A stretch of 64,000 nt of DNA from Lithospermum erythrorhizon (GCA_019722365.1 JADFUC010001620.1:124001-188000); one strand, 5' to 3'. Counted from the stretch's first letter, positions 36,122 to 48,884 are shown. The notes: generated from the letters alone by a model not told the origin. Numbers and translations: made by a program.

Positions 36122-38343
36122 TGAGTGCAGGTCCTTCGTCGGGCTAAAGACGTTAAACGTAGCGCTTATTGGGAGGCAACCCAATCTTTTAGATTGCTAG
36201 TTATTTTATTTCTTAGTTTTAGGTGTGTCGTAAAAAAAAAAAAAAAAGTGAAATTTGGTGAAGTGGACGTTTTGGGGGTAGTTTGGATGCGGCGGAGGTC
36301 AAATTTTGACGCCGATGTGCTGTAGAAAATAATGTGTTCGGGCAGATTAGTTGCCAAGAGGAGGTCGATTACTTGACGCGGAGTCAGATTTTATATCAAA
36401 AAAAAAAAAAAAAATTTTTTTTTTTAATTTTCAATTTTATGTTGGTGAAATTTCCGGTACTTTATTTTTATTTTAGTTTTAGGTTGTTCTTGATTTATCT
36501 TTCGTTATGTTTTTATTTCCCGACTTTACGTTTAAATCGTTGTGTTTTAGACTTGATTTGATTTTGTTCGTTAATTCTTTAATCGATGTCGTTGTGTTTA
36601 AAACGATCTCGGATTACAGGCTTTTGTTTAAGTATTTTGAGCATTATTAGTAGTAATTTATTTTGCTGGATGGTGGTGGCGGTCATTTGACAAAAGTTTT
36701 CTATATAGGATGTTTTATGGGTTAGAGCGTACAGCTAGCCCCCACGTTACGTATAAGCATGTTGTGACTTTATTCATTATTCTTATTTAGTATATGCGTT
36801 GTGTGAATAGTCTAAGCATCTTTGCATTTGTTTATCCCCAGACGCTAACGTTTATATTTGAGCAAGTTCGTGTGCTCTCAGACTCAGCGTGTTTAGGATC
36901 GGGGCAGATCGAGTGTTCTCAAGCTTCATCTGCCCGAGGACGGAGATTGGATGCTGAGGCACTTTGTTAAAATGATTTTGCTCAATTTGAGACTGACGAG
37001 GAGGATGCGATGCCTCCCATCCGCCTTAATAACTTGATTGTGGGTAAGCCCCTTGCCTTTATCGGGGAAGTTTTACTTGTCTACTTTTAATCCCCCCGTA
37101 TTTATGCATTGAGGGAAATGTCTTGTTGAGTGTAGGGGGTGCGTCGTGATTGATCCTTAAGTATATGATAAGTTTAACGGATAAATTGATATATCACGGA
37201 TCGATAGTAAATTGTATATTCATTCGATGATGATTTTACTGCGTGATTGATTGAGTTTTTTTGACTTGAGATTAGGGTGTGATGTTTTGATTGAAGTTTG
37301 AGTGGATAACTCTTGTTAGTGAATATACTACAGTGAGATTTTGTGCTAACTTTAAAAGTGGAGTTTCTTTCTTGGTGTGATACTGCATGTGTGTTTTGTA
37401 TTCTTGAACTTGTTTTGAATCTCTCTCTGTTATGTCGTACATAAAAATGATGAAGGCATTTAGGTTATAATCCGTTATCTAAAGGCTAACCCGATGTGTT
37501 ATCAGTAGTGAACCCCTTGAGCACAAAGTGACGCTCTTTGTGATTATACCGCTTATAAGCCTATAAGCCTTATTCTTACCATGTTGTCCCTACTTGGGGT
37601 GTGTAATTTTAAATTATCTATGTGGTGTGGCTTGTTAGAGCTTGAACTAATCAAGTGTGGGGGAAGGAGAAAACATTGGAAGATTTGAAAAAAAGAAAAA
37701 AAAAAAAAAAAGTGTAGAAGTACATAGTGAGAAATATGATCTCAAAGTGAAAAGAAATTGTGTCTCAAGCGAATTATGAAAAGTGTCTTTGATGTTTATG
37801 GGTGTACCCATAAAAAAATATGGAATAAGTAATATAGCCAGTGAAGGATAGTTGCTTAAATGAGATGTAGAATGTTGGGTTGAAGGGTGTAGTTGTTTTA
37901 GGCGTGCTATGTTCGACATAATTAATTCGAGTTTCACATCTCCTCAGTATTAAGTCGAGCCAAATATTTATCCTGCCACTTCACGCACAAGCCTCATTCA
38001 TTACATAAAAGATATACGATTTATGTTATGCGTTGTTGATGGATTGATAGATGTATAACCCGAGCATATGAGTAGAAACATTATGATTCCCAGAGAGGAG
38101 TGGCGTAAAGCATTAACCACTTTTGATACATTTGAGTGATGTGAGAAGTGAAATTCACTAAGCGAGAATTATTTATCTACTCACGATGAATTGATGATAT
38201 TGCAGCGTAGGCCCAAGTAGGAAAAACCATTACTCGCTGATTGATTGTTGTATGAGAACTCAATGATATATGAAGTACTTGAGATCATGGATGTTTAATT
38301 GTCTCGTTCCTATGTCATTTGCTTGAGGACAAGCAGAACTTAA
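36122..38343 (+). other. Athila 3' non-coding region
   Basis: Begins with the conserved GACGTTAAAC...GCGCTT.TTGGGAGGCAACCCA block (36149-36183) common after pol in these elements. Contains poly(A) at 36232-36247, an A-run running into a T-run at 36400-36425, and poly(A) near 37690-37711. No env-like ORF was recognised; the 96-codon minus ORF at 37647-37937 is not convincing. Confidence 0.6.
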
Positions 38344-38355
38344 GATGTGGGGGTG
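38344..38355 (+). promoter_or_regulatory. Polypurine tract of the Athila element
   Basis: GATGTGGGGGTG directly abuts the 3' LTR start TGATAAG. It follows GAGGACAAGCAGAACTTAA, the usual Athila lead. It primes plus-strand DNA synthesis. Confidence 0.75.
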
Positions 38356-39469
38356 TGATAAGTGTTTATTATATAGTGTTTTGAGGTACAATTGCGTGAT
38401 AGGCGTGTTATTTTACCTTAATCGATATAATTTGCACTTGTTTCGTTTTTATTTGAGTTTAAGCGGGTTATCGGTTAAAGTGAAGAATGGGGCCTTGAAT
38501 TAGAATATGAAGCGATCCATTTAAGAGTTCGTAGTCATGATCAGAGAATAAAGGATTATTGTCAGCTATTAGGTTATGGAAAGCACATAAAAGAGGAGAA
38601 GTTAAGAGTAAAAAGAAGGAGATATCTCACGAATTTCCGGAGAAAAGAAGTCATCAGAAATTGTCGAGCTTTTGGCAGCGCCGTTGGAAGTTGGAGTTGA
38701 TTTGCTTTTAATTGAATATATTTTAATTCAAGTTACTTTTATTGTTAAGGATGAATGTCATTAATTTCATGTATTTATTTATGTCTTTTATTATGAACTA
38801 ATTTTATTATTAGTCGAGACCGTAGAGTGTAGTTGGATCGGATGATTTAATTTCTTGGAGTTAATTTGTTTCCCGGTTCATAATTCGATTATTGTGCATA
38901 ATTAGTATTTAATATCTTAATGTCGATATTAAGTCGTTCATAAATTAATTGCTGAAATAGGGTTGTCGGCAAGATTAATAATCAGAACCTGTTTCAACTT
39001 TTCATAGAGATATAGGTAATGCCGTGTGCAATTTTAATAAGCATAAGTTATGAAAAAAGATCTCCTATTTTAGCTATCGTAGAATATAGTTAGTTTCTTA
39101 GGAGACTTAATTGGTGTTAAGCGAGAAGTAATATCGGTGTATAGGAATGCTTTTGTTATGAACTAATAAGTAACTATAGTTAAATTGAATCGATGATCAA
39201 TGAAATCGTACCTGGCCCATGCCGAATATTAAGTGTTCTGATCCACTACTTTTGCATTCAGTCAGTTTAGTTAATTTAAGTTCTTAGTCAATTTAGTTAA
39301 GTAGTAACAATAAAAATTTACTCTTTAGGTATTAGTTAATTAAGGATTAAGAAAAAGGCCTAGTACTTAGTATATTGGAATTTGTGAGGCCGATACTACG
39401 TTAACTTATTAAATTTATATTACTTATTGCGACCGGACTAGAGCAGGAACACATAAATTAGTGTTGTCA
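38356..39469 (+). repeat. 3' LTR of the Athila element
   Basis: 1114 bp, TGATAAG...GTGTTGTCA. Sister of 31806-32915. Confidence 0.88.
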
Positions 39470-42400
39470 ATGGCCTTGATGGTAGTCGGTGTAGTTAGAT
39501 TGCATACTTAGAAATCCTTTGATTGTATGTAGTCGATGCGTTGTTTATTCGATTACTTCCATTTAGGCTTTACGATTTGATGCTTGTCTTAGGTATGGAT
39601 TGGTTGGGGAAACATCGTGGTTATTGATTGCGTCGGAAGGAGATTACTTTTGTGAGTTCGGGGAAGACGGATATCGATTTGTGGGAAGCCAGATTTTGCC
39701 CAGCCGAGTTTTGTGTCGGCAGCGAGGCTAGGAGGTTGATTCGGAGAAGAGGGTGTGTTGGATTCTTGGGATATGTGGTTGATTTGAGTAGGAAAACGGT
39801 AGGAAGATGTGGGGTTGTTAGAGAGTTCAAGAATGTTTTCTGAGGACTTACGGGATTGCCGCGAAGGGAGATCGAATTTGCTATTGAGGTTATTCAGTGC
39901 AGCATGATTTCTCTTTCCTTGAAATGCGGGGATGGCTCGCGAGGATTGCGGGAATTGCGGACTCGATTCTGAGGAATTGTTAGACAAGAGTTCATCGGAC
40001 GAGTGTATACCAGGTAGGGTGCACCGGTGTTGTTTGTGAAAAGAGGATGGTTGATAATTTGTGCATTGACTATAGGCGGTGAATAAAGTGACCATTAGAG
40101 CAGATATCCATTGCCAGAGAATCGGCGATTTGTTTGATCAGTGAAGGATGCAAGGTGTTCACCAGCGAAGATTAGTTCGCGATCCCGGTTATCATCGATT
40201 GAGGATCAAAGGGGAGGATATTCAATCTGCTTTCCGATCTCGTTATGGACATTATGAGTTTATAGTGATGCCATTTAGTTGACAAATGCACAGCGACCTT
40301 TATGGATTTGATGAACCGGGTATTTCGAGTATTTGGATGAAGTTTGTGGTGGTGGCCGTTGATGATATTTTGATATATTCAGGAGGGAGGAGGAACATGA
40401 GGAGGCGTTGCAGTTGTTTGAGACCTTGAGACGAGCGCGGTTAAGTTTTCCAAATGTGAGTTACGGTTCGTGAGTGCTATTCTGAGGCGTATTATTTCAG
40501 CGAGGTATTTGTGTTGATCAGCGAAGGTGGGCGTGAACAATTGGGGCGTCCAGCGGTGTGGTGAGGTGAGAGTTTAGGGTTAGGCTGGTTATTACGGAGA
40601 TACATCAGAGGACTTTGCTTTGTCAGAATGCCGTTGGCCAGTTGACCCGGGGAAAGGGATTCCGTTTATTTGGGATAGTGATTGTGAGGATTGCTTCGGA
40701 TACTCAAAGAGAACTTGGCTTCTGACTCCGGTGTTGGCGATACCGTGCAGTTCACGAGAGACTCGTGATTTATAGCGATGCTTCGCATCAGGGATTGGGG
40801 TGTGTTTTGATGCAGAATGGGAAGGTGATTGCATATGCTTCCCGACAGTTGAGGAACCACGAGAAGAACTATCCGACCCATGATCTTGAGCTAGCGGCGA
40901 TAGTCTTTGCGTTGAAATTGTGGAACATTATGCGTATGAAGTTGTGCAGTTACTGCGATCATAAGAGTTTGAAGTATCTTCGAAGCGAAGATTTGGTGAA
41001 GAGGTGGATGGGGAGTTCATTAGCGATTATGACTTATTATTAGTACCGCGGGAAAGCGGAAATGTCTTAGTAGGCGTCTTATTTGAGTAGAAAGGAGAAT
41101 CAAAGGACTTAGAGAGAGAGATGAAACACACAGGAGTCGATTTTGATGTCGCAGCGGCAGGGGAGATTTTCGCCCGTGAGAGTTCGACCGATTAGCATGG
41201 ATCGGATCGCTAAAATTGCGGCGAGGATGAGAGACTACGAGGTTATCGGTAGGGCGTGAGGAATGGAGTCGGATCAGTTACAGGTTGATGAAATTTGGGC
41301 CGAGATGAATGGCGGTTATGTATACCGTATTGAGATGAAGGCTGAGAAGGGGAGATTCTTGATGAGGCCCGTAATACTCCTACGGTGTAAACCGGGTAGT
41401 ACAGATGTATCGTGATTTGAGGTTGTGATATTCTTTGGCCATGAATGAAGAGAGAGAGAGATCGCGAGTTTGTGGCAAAGTGCTTGGTTTGTCGGCAAGT
41501 GAAAGTGAGCATAGACATCCTGCGGGGTTGTGCGGACTCTTCTATTCTGAGTGGGCGTGAGAATATCACCATGAACGTTTGGAGCTTCCGAGGACGTTGA
41601 GGCTACATGATGGGATTTGGGTGATCGTTGATAGGCTATCGAAGTCGGCTCATTTTCTACTATCGAGATCTATAGATGGGCTGAGAGAGACTAGCGAATT
41701 TGTAATGGGTGGAATTGTGAATTCTTGAGGGTTCAGTGTCCGTCATTTAGATTCACTTGAGGTTACGGAGGGGTTTCCGGAGGCAGGGACTAGAGTGGAG
41801 TTAGTACCATCTTTTCATCCCGGTCGATGCAGAAGCGTCGAGAGGGCCGATAGGACATTGGAGGATATGCTCCGGACTTGTGTTACGAACTTCTCAGGGG
41901 TGGGACGATGAGTTGCCCAGAGATAGAGTTTCCCTCTGACAGCGACTTCCATCCTAGGTAGTGGCACCTTTTGAGCGTTGTATGGGCGGAGGTGTCGCGC
42001 TCAGGTTGTTGGAATGAGGTAGGAGGGAGGAAAGTTCTGGTTCGAGTTGGTCGAGAGTTCGATTAAATGGATCCAGTTATTGGCTGACATCTAAGAACTT
42101 AGCTCAGGATAAGAAATGAGAGAAATATGCGAGATCGTGTAGTAGTAGACTTGTCGTTTGAGGTCGGCGACCGTATGTTCTGAGTATCTCCGTGAAGGAG
42201 TGATGCGGTTTGGGAGAAAGGGAAGTTGAGTCCTGGTTATATTGGACCATTTGAGATCTGGGAGAGTTGAACAAATGAACATCGGTTATTTGCCTCGAGT
42301 TTAGATAGGATTCATAATGTGTTCCATGTGTCATGTTTGAGGAAGTATATCCCTGACGAGTCGCATATTCTTAGCTCACCTCCAGTGGAGTTGGAGGAGG

Positions 42401-42540
42401 ACCTCACGTTTGAGGAAAGACCGGTGGAGATTTTGGACCGGAAAGAGAAAGTTTTGAGGAGTAAGACAGTGGCCCTAGTGAAAGTCCTGTGGAGGAATCA
42501 GCGTGTAGAGAGAGCGGGCAGGGCTTCGTGGATGAGATGA
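39470..42540 (+). pseudogene. Protease end, RT, RNase H, integrase and chromodomain-like tail, Tekay/Del-type
   Basis: Resumes the interrupted protease: LGMDWLGKHR near 39585-39620, RRKEITFVSSGK and RRGCVGFLGYVVD in 39628-39843. RT: GAPVLFVK-like near 40020, FMDLMNRVFR near 40300, catalytic VDDIL at 40358-40372. RNase [44 protein letters not shown] in 40765-41043. Integrase: KAEKGRFL near 41335, WVIVDRLSKSAHFL near 41615, FHPG near 41815, core end to 42020. Tail: HVSCLRKYIPDESHIL, DLTFEERPVEIL, LRSKTVALVKVLWRNQ in 42319-42540, stop TGA 42538-42540. Frameshifts divide it, but every domain is present. Confidence 0.85.
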
Positions 42541-42678
42541 GACCGTACCCTTGACTCTTCGAGAGTTGATGTGAGTTGTTGTTTTTTTTTTTATAATATG
42601 GTATTTGTTTTTTGTGTTATTATATGTTCTTAGTTGTTGGTTGTTAAATTTAAGTCGAAATTTTATTAGATAGTAGAT

Positions 42679-45280
42679 TGTAATAACCCCGTCACGTTTT
42701 AAAAAAAAAATAAAAAATTATTTTCGATTAAATGATGGGACAGGGATAGTATAATTTTATTCGATGATAATGTTATTTAAGTAAAATTTTAGCGAATTTT
42801 ATTTATAATTTATTAGTGTTTTAGTGGAAGAATTTTATCTTTGAAATCGGGTTCGTGGAGATTTAGAAATGCGATGGCAATTAACCGAAACGAAGGACTT
42901 CGATTTTTTATAAATATCTTTGCAAGCTTATCCTCCACATCATCAAACACTTACCATTTCATCTTGTTCCATTTTTGGCGAGATCTTCCCTCTTACCACC
43001 CCCGCGGAACATTTTTTTAATTTCTTGATTGTCCATTTCCAGCTGAAACCGTTTGTAGAAAGTGTTGTTCTCTTCGTCATTCTCTTGAGGTTAAGATAAG
43101 AAATTTCAAGTCTTCGAGATATTTCTTGGGTTTTGAGATAGTTGACTTTTAGTTGACTTTTTACATAATTGAATTTTATGATAAATCTTAGTTGGTTATA
43201 GGTTCTATGGCGTATATATGTGATGGTCGTGATTTAGAGATCGTTTGAGGGCGTTAGCAAGGTGAGTTGACTTTGGGGTTTCAGTTGAACTTTTTATGTG
43301 GATATTTTTATAAAACTTTAAATGTGTAGGAGGTTACATTGGGACCTTATTATAGTTGTTTTGATGTTAAATTGGTGATTTAAAATTTATTAAAAAGTGT
43401 TATGTTGAAAAATTAAATTTCAAGTTGAGTTATAATTGATATTTCGAACATAGATTGGTAATTATGGACTTGATGATTGAGTAGAATGACTTATAAGTTG
43501 ATTTATACAGTGAAAGTATTAAAGATGGAATTTAGTGGGGGGATCGGTGGGTTGTGTCGATGGGATTATAATTCTATAGTTTATCAGATCAAGTTATATA
43601 CCATTTAGAAATAGTTCCCCCTAAATTGGTTATGTATCCTCTAGAGCGCCCGGTATAGTAATAGGTTTGATCATACTTTACGGGTATTTTGTTGATCGTG
43701 GAAAGGCTGATTACCTTGATTGTCTTCGCGAAGGTTTAGGTAGCTAAGCGGTGAGTACTTATCTGGGTGTTACTTACGTGCCACTGATTTGTGATATACA
43801 TGTTATTGTGGTGTGATTATGTGAGAATGATGTACATGTCGTTGTGTTATGATTATGAGGAATGATATACATGTAATTGTTGTGTTATGTGATTGTGTTT
43901 CTGTGGCGTTGAAGATTGTTGGAGGTAAATAGCAGCAGACTCCCACTTATATTCACGAATTATGTGGCACTTGTCGGCACTATTATATTATGTGGATTTG
44001 TCGGCACTTTTTATATGTTTGTGGCCTTGTCGTGATTGTGATTGATTCTGATTGTGGGATGTTTTAGGTTGTGTGTTGTAATACTCTTTGGGAGTAGAGT
44101 AGTTGTTTGGGTTATGCGTGAGTTTGAGGCCTTGGTATCGAGAGGGGTGACCATATAGTTGGGATTACGAGTTAGGTGACTCTCGCTTCGCTGAGGATAT
44201 GTAGCTATTGGCCCACATACTACGGTATAGCGTGCGGTTTGGCCTTATACTTCGGTATAAGGCGGTATGGCTTCTCTTTTGACAGCTTTCTTTGTGTGCG
44301 TTGTCGGTGTGGCCTATCTTACGGTATAGCGTGCGGTTTGGCCTTATCTTCCGGTATGAGGCGGTATGAGTCTTTTGATCACTTTGCCGTGTGCATTGTC
44401 GATATGGCCATCTTGCGGTATAGCGTGCGGTTTGGCCTTATGCTTCGGTATAAGAGCGGTGTTTATTAGCGGTTGATCCATTCACCGCAGGTGAGCCAGT
44501 TGAGTATATGCGCGTTAGAGGTTGGTATACGTGTGGAGATTTGAGAGATAGAAGGTGATAGTATTTAGATTTATAATTCGATGTTGATCTACGTGATTTC
44601 GTTGGGTGATTGTATTAACTGTGAGACCTTATATTATATCTTAACGTATTTATCTTTTTGAGACATATAAAACACTATTGTATGACCTGATTAGATAGTC
44701 ACGGATATATGTATATTATTCATATTTGATTATTAAATTCGACTATACTGGATTCCGTATATTAAAATTGCTTTTGTGTTAAGTTTCCTTGAAACAGCGA
44801 CTTCTGTCGCTTTTAAACATGGCGGCATTTTTCATTTGTGCCGGAGGTTGGTGGTAGTTGAGCCAAGAAGGTTGTTGGAGAGTTTGTTCAGTGGCTAGGT
44901 GAGCATCGGGTGGTGAGGACGCCGCAGTCACCGTTTTTGATGTGTTGTCAACTAGTTTTCATTGTTGTATTTCCTTTTGAAATTTTAGCCTTGTCGGCAG
45001 TCTTTTTGTATTCGAGGATCTGATGCGTATCGTCTGTTGTAGGCTGCGGCATTACTTTATTTTGAGATATGTTGTGTATATATATATGGGTTGGTGGGTT
45101 TGATGTCGGTGATGGATTATAAATCTTAAAAACTGTTTTTGATTTGGAAACTTGATTGTGATCGCGTTTTTTTTGGATGAAAGCAGATTGTATTTTTAAG
45201 CGAGTCGTCCATGGTTTGGTGACTCTAGTGTTCGATTTAATGACTACCGGCACCGGGCTGACCGACTGGGGTGAATGGAT
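42679..45280 (+). repeat. 3' LTR of the Tekay/Del-type element
   Basis: About 2.6 kb, starts TGTAATAACCCC. Sister of 27698-30313. Its last ~10 bp do not show the expected TCGTTACA, so the end is placed by loss of similarity near 45280. Confidence 0.85.
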
Positions 45281-45792
45281 CCCCAAACACCGATAGCTAG
45301 TTTTAATAAATTTTGGATGTGGTAAATATTTTACCCCGAAATTTATTAAAATGGAAAAATTAGCACACAAATGAGTGTTATTCAGTTTTACCCCTATTAG
45401 TTTGTCCAAAAAAGTCAAACTTAATATTCGTTTTAATGAATGACGAGTGTAATGGAGTTTTGAAATATATGTAATCAGATAGTCGTTTTGAAGCATGTGT
45501 AATCGAATAGTAAGCGTTATGAAAGCATTGTGTGATCGAATATGCAGTGCGCGATACGTAAACATGTGTGAAAAATCAAGTATTTCTAAAGTAAATTCTT
45601 AAGTCGCATCTATACACTAATTTTTAATCGAATCATATAAATTCGATTTCAATTTCGAATAAAATCAAATCAAGTCAAAAATAGTACTTTAGTCGAACAC
45701 AACTTACATCGAATCGAGTCGAACCCTTAAATTAGATCCGGATCCACTGTTTAAAGGGGTATCGAAGCAGCCGTGTCATCTAGGGGCAGAGC
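45281..45792. other. Spacer between the nest and genic island 2
   Basis: AT-rich; presumably the promoter of the + gene at 45793. A 205-codon minus ORF (44948-45565) crosses the LTR end and is judged spurious. Confidence 0.45.
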
Positions 45793-47738
45793 ATGGCAAC
45801 ATCAACTTCCCAAGCTGATGTTCAACGCCACCTACTCAAGCTGGTATAATAAATCTACATAATATTCCAATTATTTGATTTAATTGAAGATGATTATGTG
45901 ATTAAATTAATTGATCCATATAAATTAGATTTTATTAATTTAAATTAATAAATTTGGAATGTCTACAGATAAAAAGTGAAGAAGTTGCATTGAATGAGCT
46001 CAAAGATCTTTCTTCCTCGAGGGTATAAGCTCAATTTTTTCTTTTCTGTTTTTTGTTTTATTTTACAAAAAAAGATTGTCTACTGTGATATTCAATTTTC
46101 AAAATTAAGAAATTTTGAGGCCTTAATTGACACGTAATTTTAATTCAAATCAAATTTATTGTGTTGAAAATGGTATTTCTTATAGATATTATTCATCAAA
46201 TATTGTACTCACTCTATCCATGAAGATTGTCCAATTTTGAATATTGATGGTTGACTTTTAAAATTTTGGAAACACTTAATTTATGTATGTCCTATAATAT
46301 TTGGTGAGAAATATACCAACTGCTAGAACTTGTTTTGATGTTTATACCCTAAAATATTATACTCCCTCCAATGCAATTTGATCATTTTGATTCAAATCGA
46401 AATTGTATGAGTCGATTAAAAGCTACAAAGTTTGTTAATTTTGAGCATCTAAAGTCAATGTAAACAATTTTATTGGGATGGACGGAGTACCACATATACA
46501 TACAGATATGTATTTGAGTTTAAACTTTAAAAAGTCAACCAACAAATTCAAAACTAGACAAACTTTGTGAGATGTAGGGATTATTTTTTAGAGGATAAAG
46601 GATTGCCCAATTAATCGTATTAGGTTTTCAAGATTGTGCTTAATTTGGTTAATGTTCAATAAGTAAGATAGATTCGAGTTTACCATTTCTCAAATAATGT
46701 GCATTTAGTATATAGTTATTAATCCCTTTGGTTGCTTCAGTATATTTTTAGGCAATTAGATGTCAGTGTACCTTAGGAAGATCTGAATAAATGGCTTCAT
46801 CAAGTTTCTTAATAATAATAATGATGATGATGATACTATATTCGTTGGTATATTATGTTTTAAGATGAATTGTTTTGGTTGGAAAGTAAGAAATTTAAGA
46901 GAAAATAGTTGGTCGATTGTTTCAATGTTGAAGGGTAATGTTACTTATGTACAAATTTATGTGGGAAAAAGGACCATGAGACGACATAGTAATCAATTTG
47001 ATGCAGAGATTAGCATACAAGGAGGATCAACAACATAGACATGATTATTGTGTTCATGACTTGAGGTCTTTATTTTTTCTGAAAAATAACGGTTTCAAAT
47101 TTTGTTTGCCAATCACCTCTAAAAGCAACTAGTAGTGCATATGGAGAAGGATATAGCAACTTGTTTGAAACCATTGGCTTCGTTGTTCCTTAGCTTTTCT
47201 TAGCTGTCGTTCAGTGTTTTTTAGGTTTAAGGAGTAGCGTTTTTTAGGTTTAATGAGTTAAATAGCTGAGTAAATAAAAAGATTTGGTTTTTTATGCATC
47301 ACATAAATATAGGATATCCTGTTTACAATTGGGTTGATGTTTTATCCTGAAAACCTTATGCTTTCTCTCGAGCGTTTCCTTTAATTTGCCGTTGATAAAG
47401 AATTATTCGCTCCAACAAAATTTACTTACTTGTCTGCCTATTGTTCTTCTGCTAACTACGATCTTGATTTTGCTGTCCTATGTCATTATGGTCTATGTTC
47501 ATTGAAATAATCTTAATTTTCCCACAGGTAGTTTATCAGAGACATGGAAATTTATTCTTTCGCTCGACTATACAGAAAGCAACATCATCTGAGGAAAGTA
47601 AGAAATCCATTCAGTATATGATGTGATTTACCTTGTGTGCATTTTTCTTTTCTTTTGAATTTGTATTTATGTGTTTATTTGTTTTCAGAACAATTAGATT
47701 CACTCAAAACCAAGCTTCAAAAGTTGAATTCGTCTTGA
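45793..47738 (+). CDS. Small prefoldin-like / ASNSD1-uORF-like protein, four exons
   Basis: Spliced reading of 74 residues. Exons: 45793-45843, 45969-46022, 47528-47597 and 47689-47738, all GT-AG and in phase. Starts MATSTSQADVQRHLLKL. The middle has EEVALNELKDLSSSR and VVYQRHGNLFFRSTIQKATS. It ends KQLDSLKTKLQKLNSS. Two helices around a short YQ..GN.FF hairpin are typical of beta-type prefoldin-like subunits. The closest family I recall is the ASNSD1 upstream-ORF protein (ASDURF), a prefoldin-like subunit of the PAQosome in animals; the plant role is unproven. Intron 2 (1505 bp) contains a MITE. Convergent with the EF-hand gene ending at 49608. Confidence 0.8.
46204..46490. mobile_element. 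Stowaway-like MITE, possibly two nested, in intron 2
   Basis: The left end TACTCACTCTATCCATGAAG pairs with the right end, reverse complement GTACTCCGTCCATCCCAA. A second start, ATACTCCCTCCAATGC, occurs at about 46361. That suggests one MITE joined to or inserted in another of the same family. Interior shared with 52650-52900 (CCAATTTTGAAT.TTGATGG, ACATTTGGTGA). Confidence 0.65.
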
Positions 47739-47997
47739 TGATATGTTGAGACACGAACATCGTTTCATGTTAGCTTTGTCGCTGGAAAGGAGGTTAAAAC
47801 GCTGGGCAATGATTGATAATGAGATGTACGCCTCATGTTAGCTACTTGGCTGTGTAAACTGAGTAACTTCATAGTGTATCTTGGTAGCATGATTTCGTCA
47901 TTGGATCAGTTGAAATTTTCTGTTATGAAATCAACTGACATATAACCTTCTACAAAATGTGCTTATTATGGAGTTGGTCCTTGAGATTCAAGACTAA

Positions 47998-48275
47998 TTG
48001 TATCTGTTGTCACACGGGGCTTGCTTAGTATGGTTTACCTAGTTGGCATGATTTGTAGGCTACTCTATCCAGTGCACGCTCAACGAGTAGCGGCTGCAGG
48101 TCTCCCGTTGCAAAAAAAAAAAATTAATTGCATCTAAATGATGCTAAAAGATAATGGTGCGGGTGTCCCATTACAAAAAAAACCTAATTGCATCTAAATG
48201 ATGGCAAAAGATAATGGTGCGGGTGTCCCATTACAAAAAAAAACTAATTGCATCTTAAATGATGCTAAAAGATAA
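47998..48275 (+). repeat. SINE-like 3' end with three-unit tandem tail
   Basis: 47998-48120 has GTAGCGGCTGCAGGTCTCCC followed by GTTGC and poly(A), in the style of a plant retroposon 3' end. Then three units of about 62 bp follow, each (A)8-13, AATTGCATCTAAATGATG, AAAAGATAATGGT and, in the first two, GCGGGTGTCCCATTAC. Confidence 0.5.
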
Positions 48276-48884
48276 TGGTTCATCATCAATTTTCCTGGGT
48301 AAGTCGTTATTGGCTCGAAGCTATTATATTATGGATGAATGAATAGTCCCATAGATTTCTGGAATAGCTCTCTCTTTTTCTTAAACTTCATAACATGAAG
48401 CCAATTCAATTTAAGGCATATGAGATTTTTGATATTTTTGTTGTATACGACTTAGTTACATGTTTCATTTGCTTTATTACTCGGAAATTTGAGATTGGAA
48501 TTTCAGTAGTTGCCTTCATTATGATTGTAACTTAGAAAAGTAAAAAGAGTGAAATAATTGAAATAACAGTGTGGAACCAAGAAATGTAAGAGCACATAAG
48601 GATAGTGCAAATAGAACTGAGAAGGATATCAAATTAGTTCTAATGATTCAATAATGTTTATATTACTTCATCTTGAGTTCATGCTCGGCTAGCCTGAAAA
48701 AACATCACTAAGATCCTCATTGTGAGGTAATATCAATTTCTTTATTTGTTAAGAATATCAAATTATTTTCGTATCTTCAAAGATTTTATTAATCTCCGAC
48801 TCTTGGATATAATGTAATATATCAAAATGGTTTATTATACTATCTATGTTTTTTATCTATTGTGAAATAGTAGATAGTGAACCG

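Larger units (their letters stand above)
31806..39469 (+). mobile_element. Athila-lineage Ty3/gypsy element nested in the chromovirus protease
   Basis: LTRs 31806-32915 and 38356-39469 begin TGATAAGTGTTTATTATATAG. Inside are an Asp-tRNA-type primer site, gag, protease, a truncated RT, integrase C-terminus, a long 3' non-coding part and a polypurine tract. ATGG directly precedes the left LTR (31802-31805) and follows the right one (39470-39473), 4 bp of what is normally a 5-bp target duplication. Host reading (protease) resumes after it. About 7.66 kb, shortened by a large internal deletion. Confidence 0.88.
27698..45280 (+). mobile_element. Tekay/Del-type chromovirus (Ty3/gypsy) carrying a nested Athila element
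   Basis: LTRs at 27698-30313 and 42679-45280 flank a primer binding site, gag, a split protease, RT, RNase H, integrase and a chromodomain-like tail, all on +. The Athila element at 31806-39469 interrupts it; without that insert it is about 9.9 kb. RT-before-integrase order and the C-terminal tail (HVSCLRKYIPDESHIL, then RSKTVALVKVLWRNQ) identify a chromovirus of the Tekay/Del kind. Coding regions are frameshifted. The left LTR is flanked by more pol sequence instead of genomic DNA, so no target duplication is expected at that end. Confidence 0.85.

Noticed and set aside
37647..37937. 96-codon minus ORF as an env-like Athila protein
   Set aside because: Wrong strand for the element, contains a poly-Phe run from poly(A), no membrane-protein layout.
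39589..40095. 168-codon minus ORF
   Set aside because: Antisense shadow of the chromovirus protease-RT region on +, where LGMDWL and RRKEITF are recognisable.
44948..45565. 205-codon minus ORF, the longest in the window
   Set aside because: It crosses the end of an LTR into spacer, has no recognised family and low-complexity composition; the sister LTR does not keep it open.
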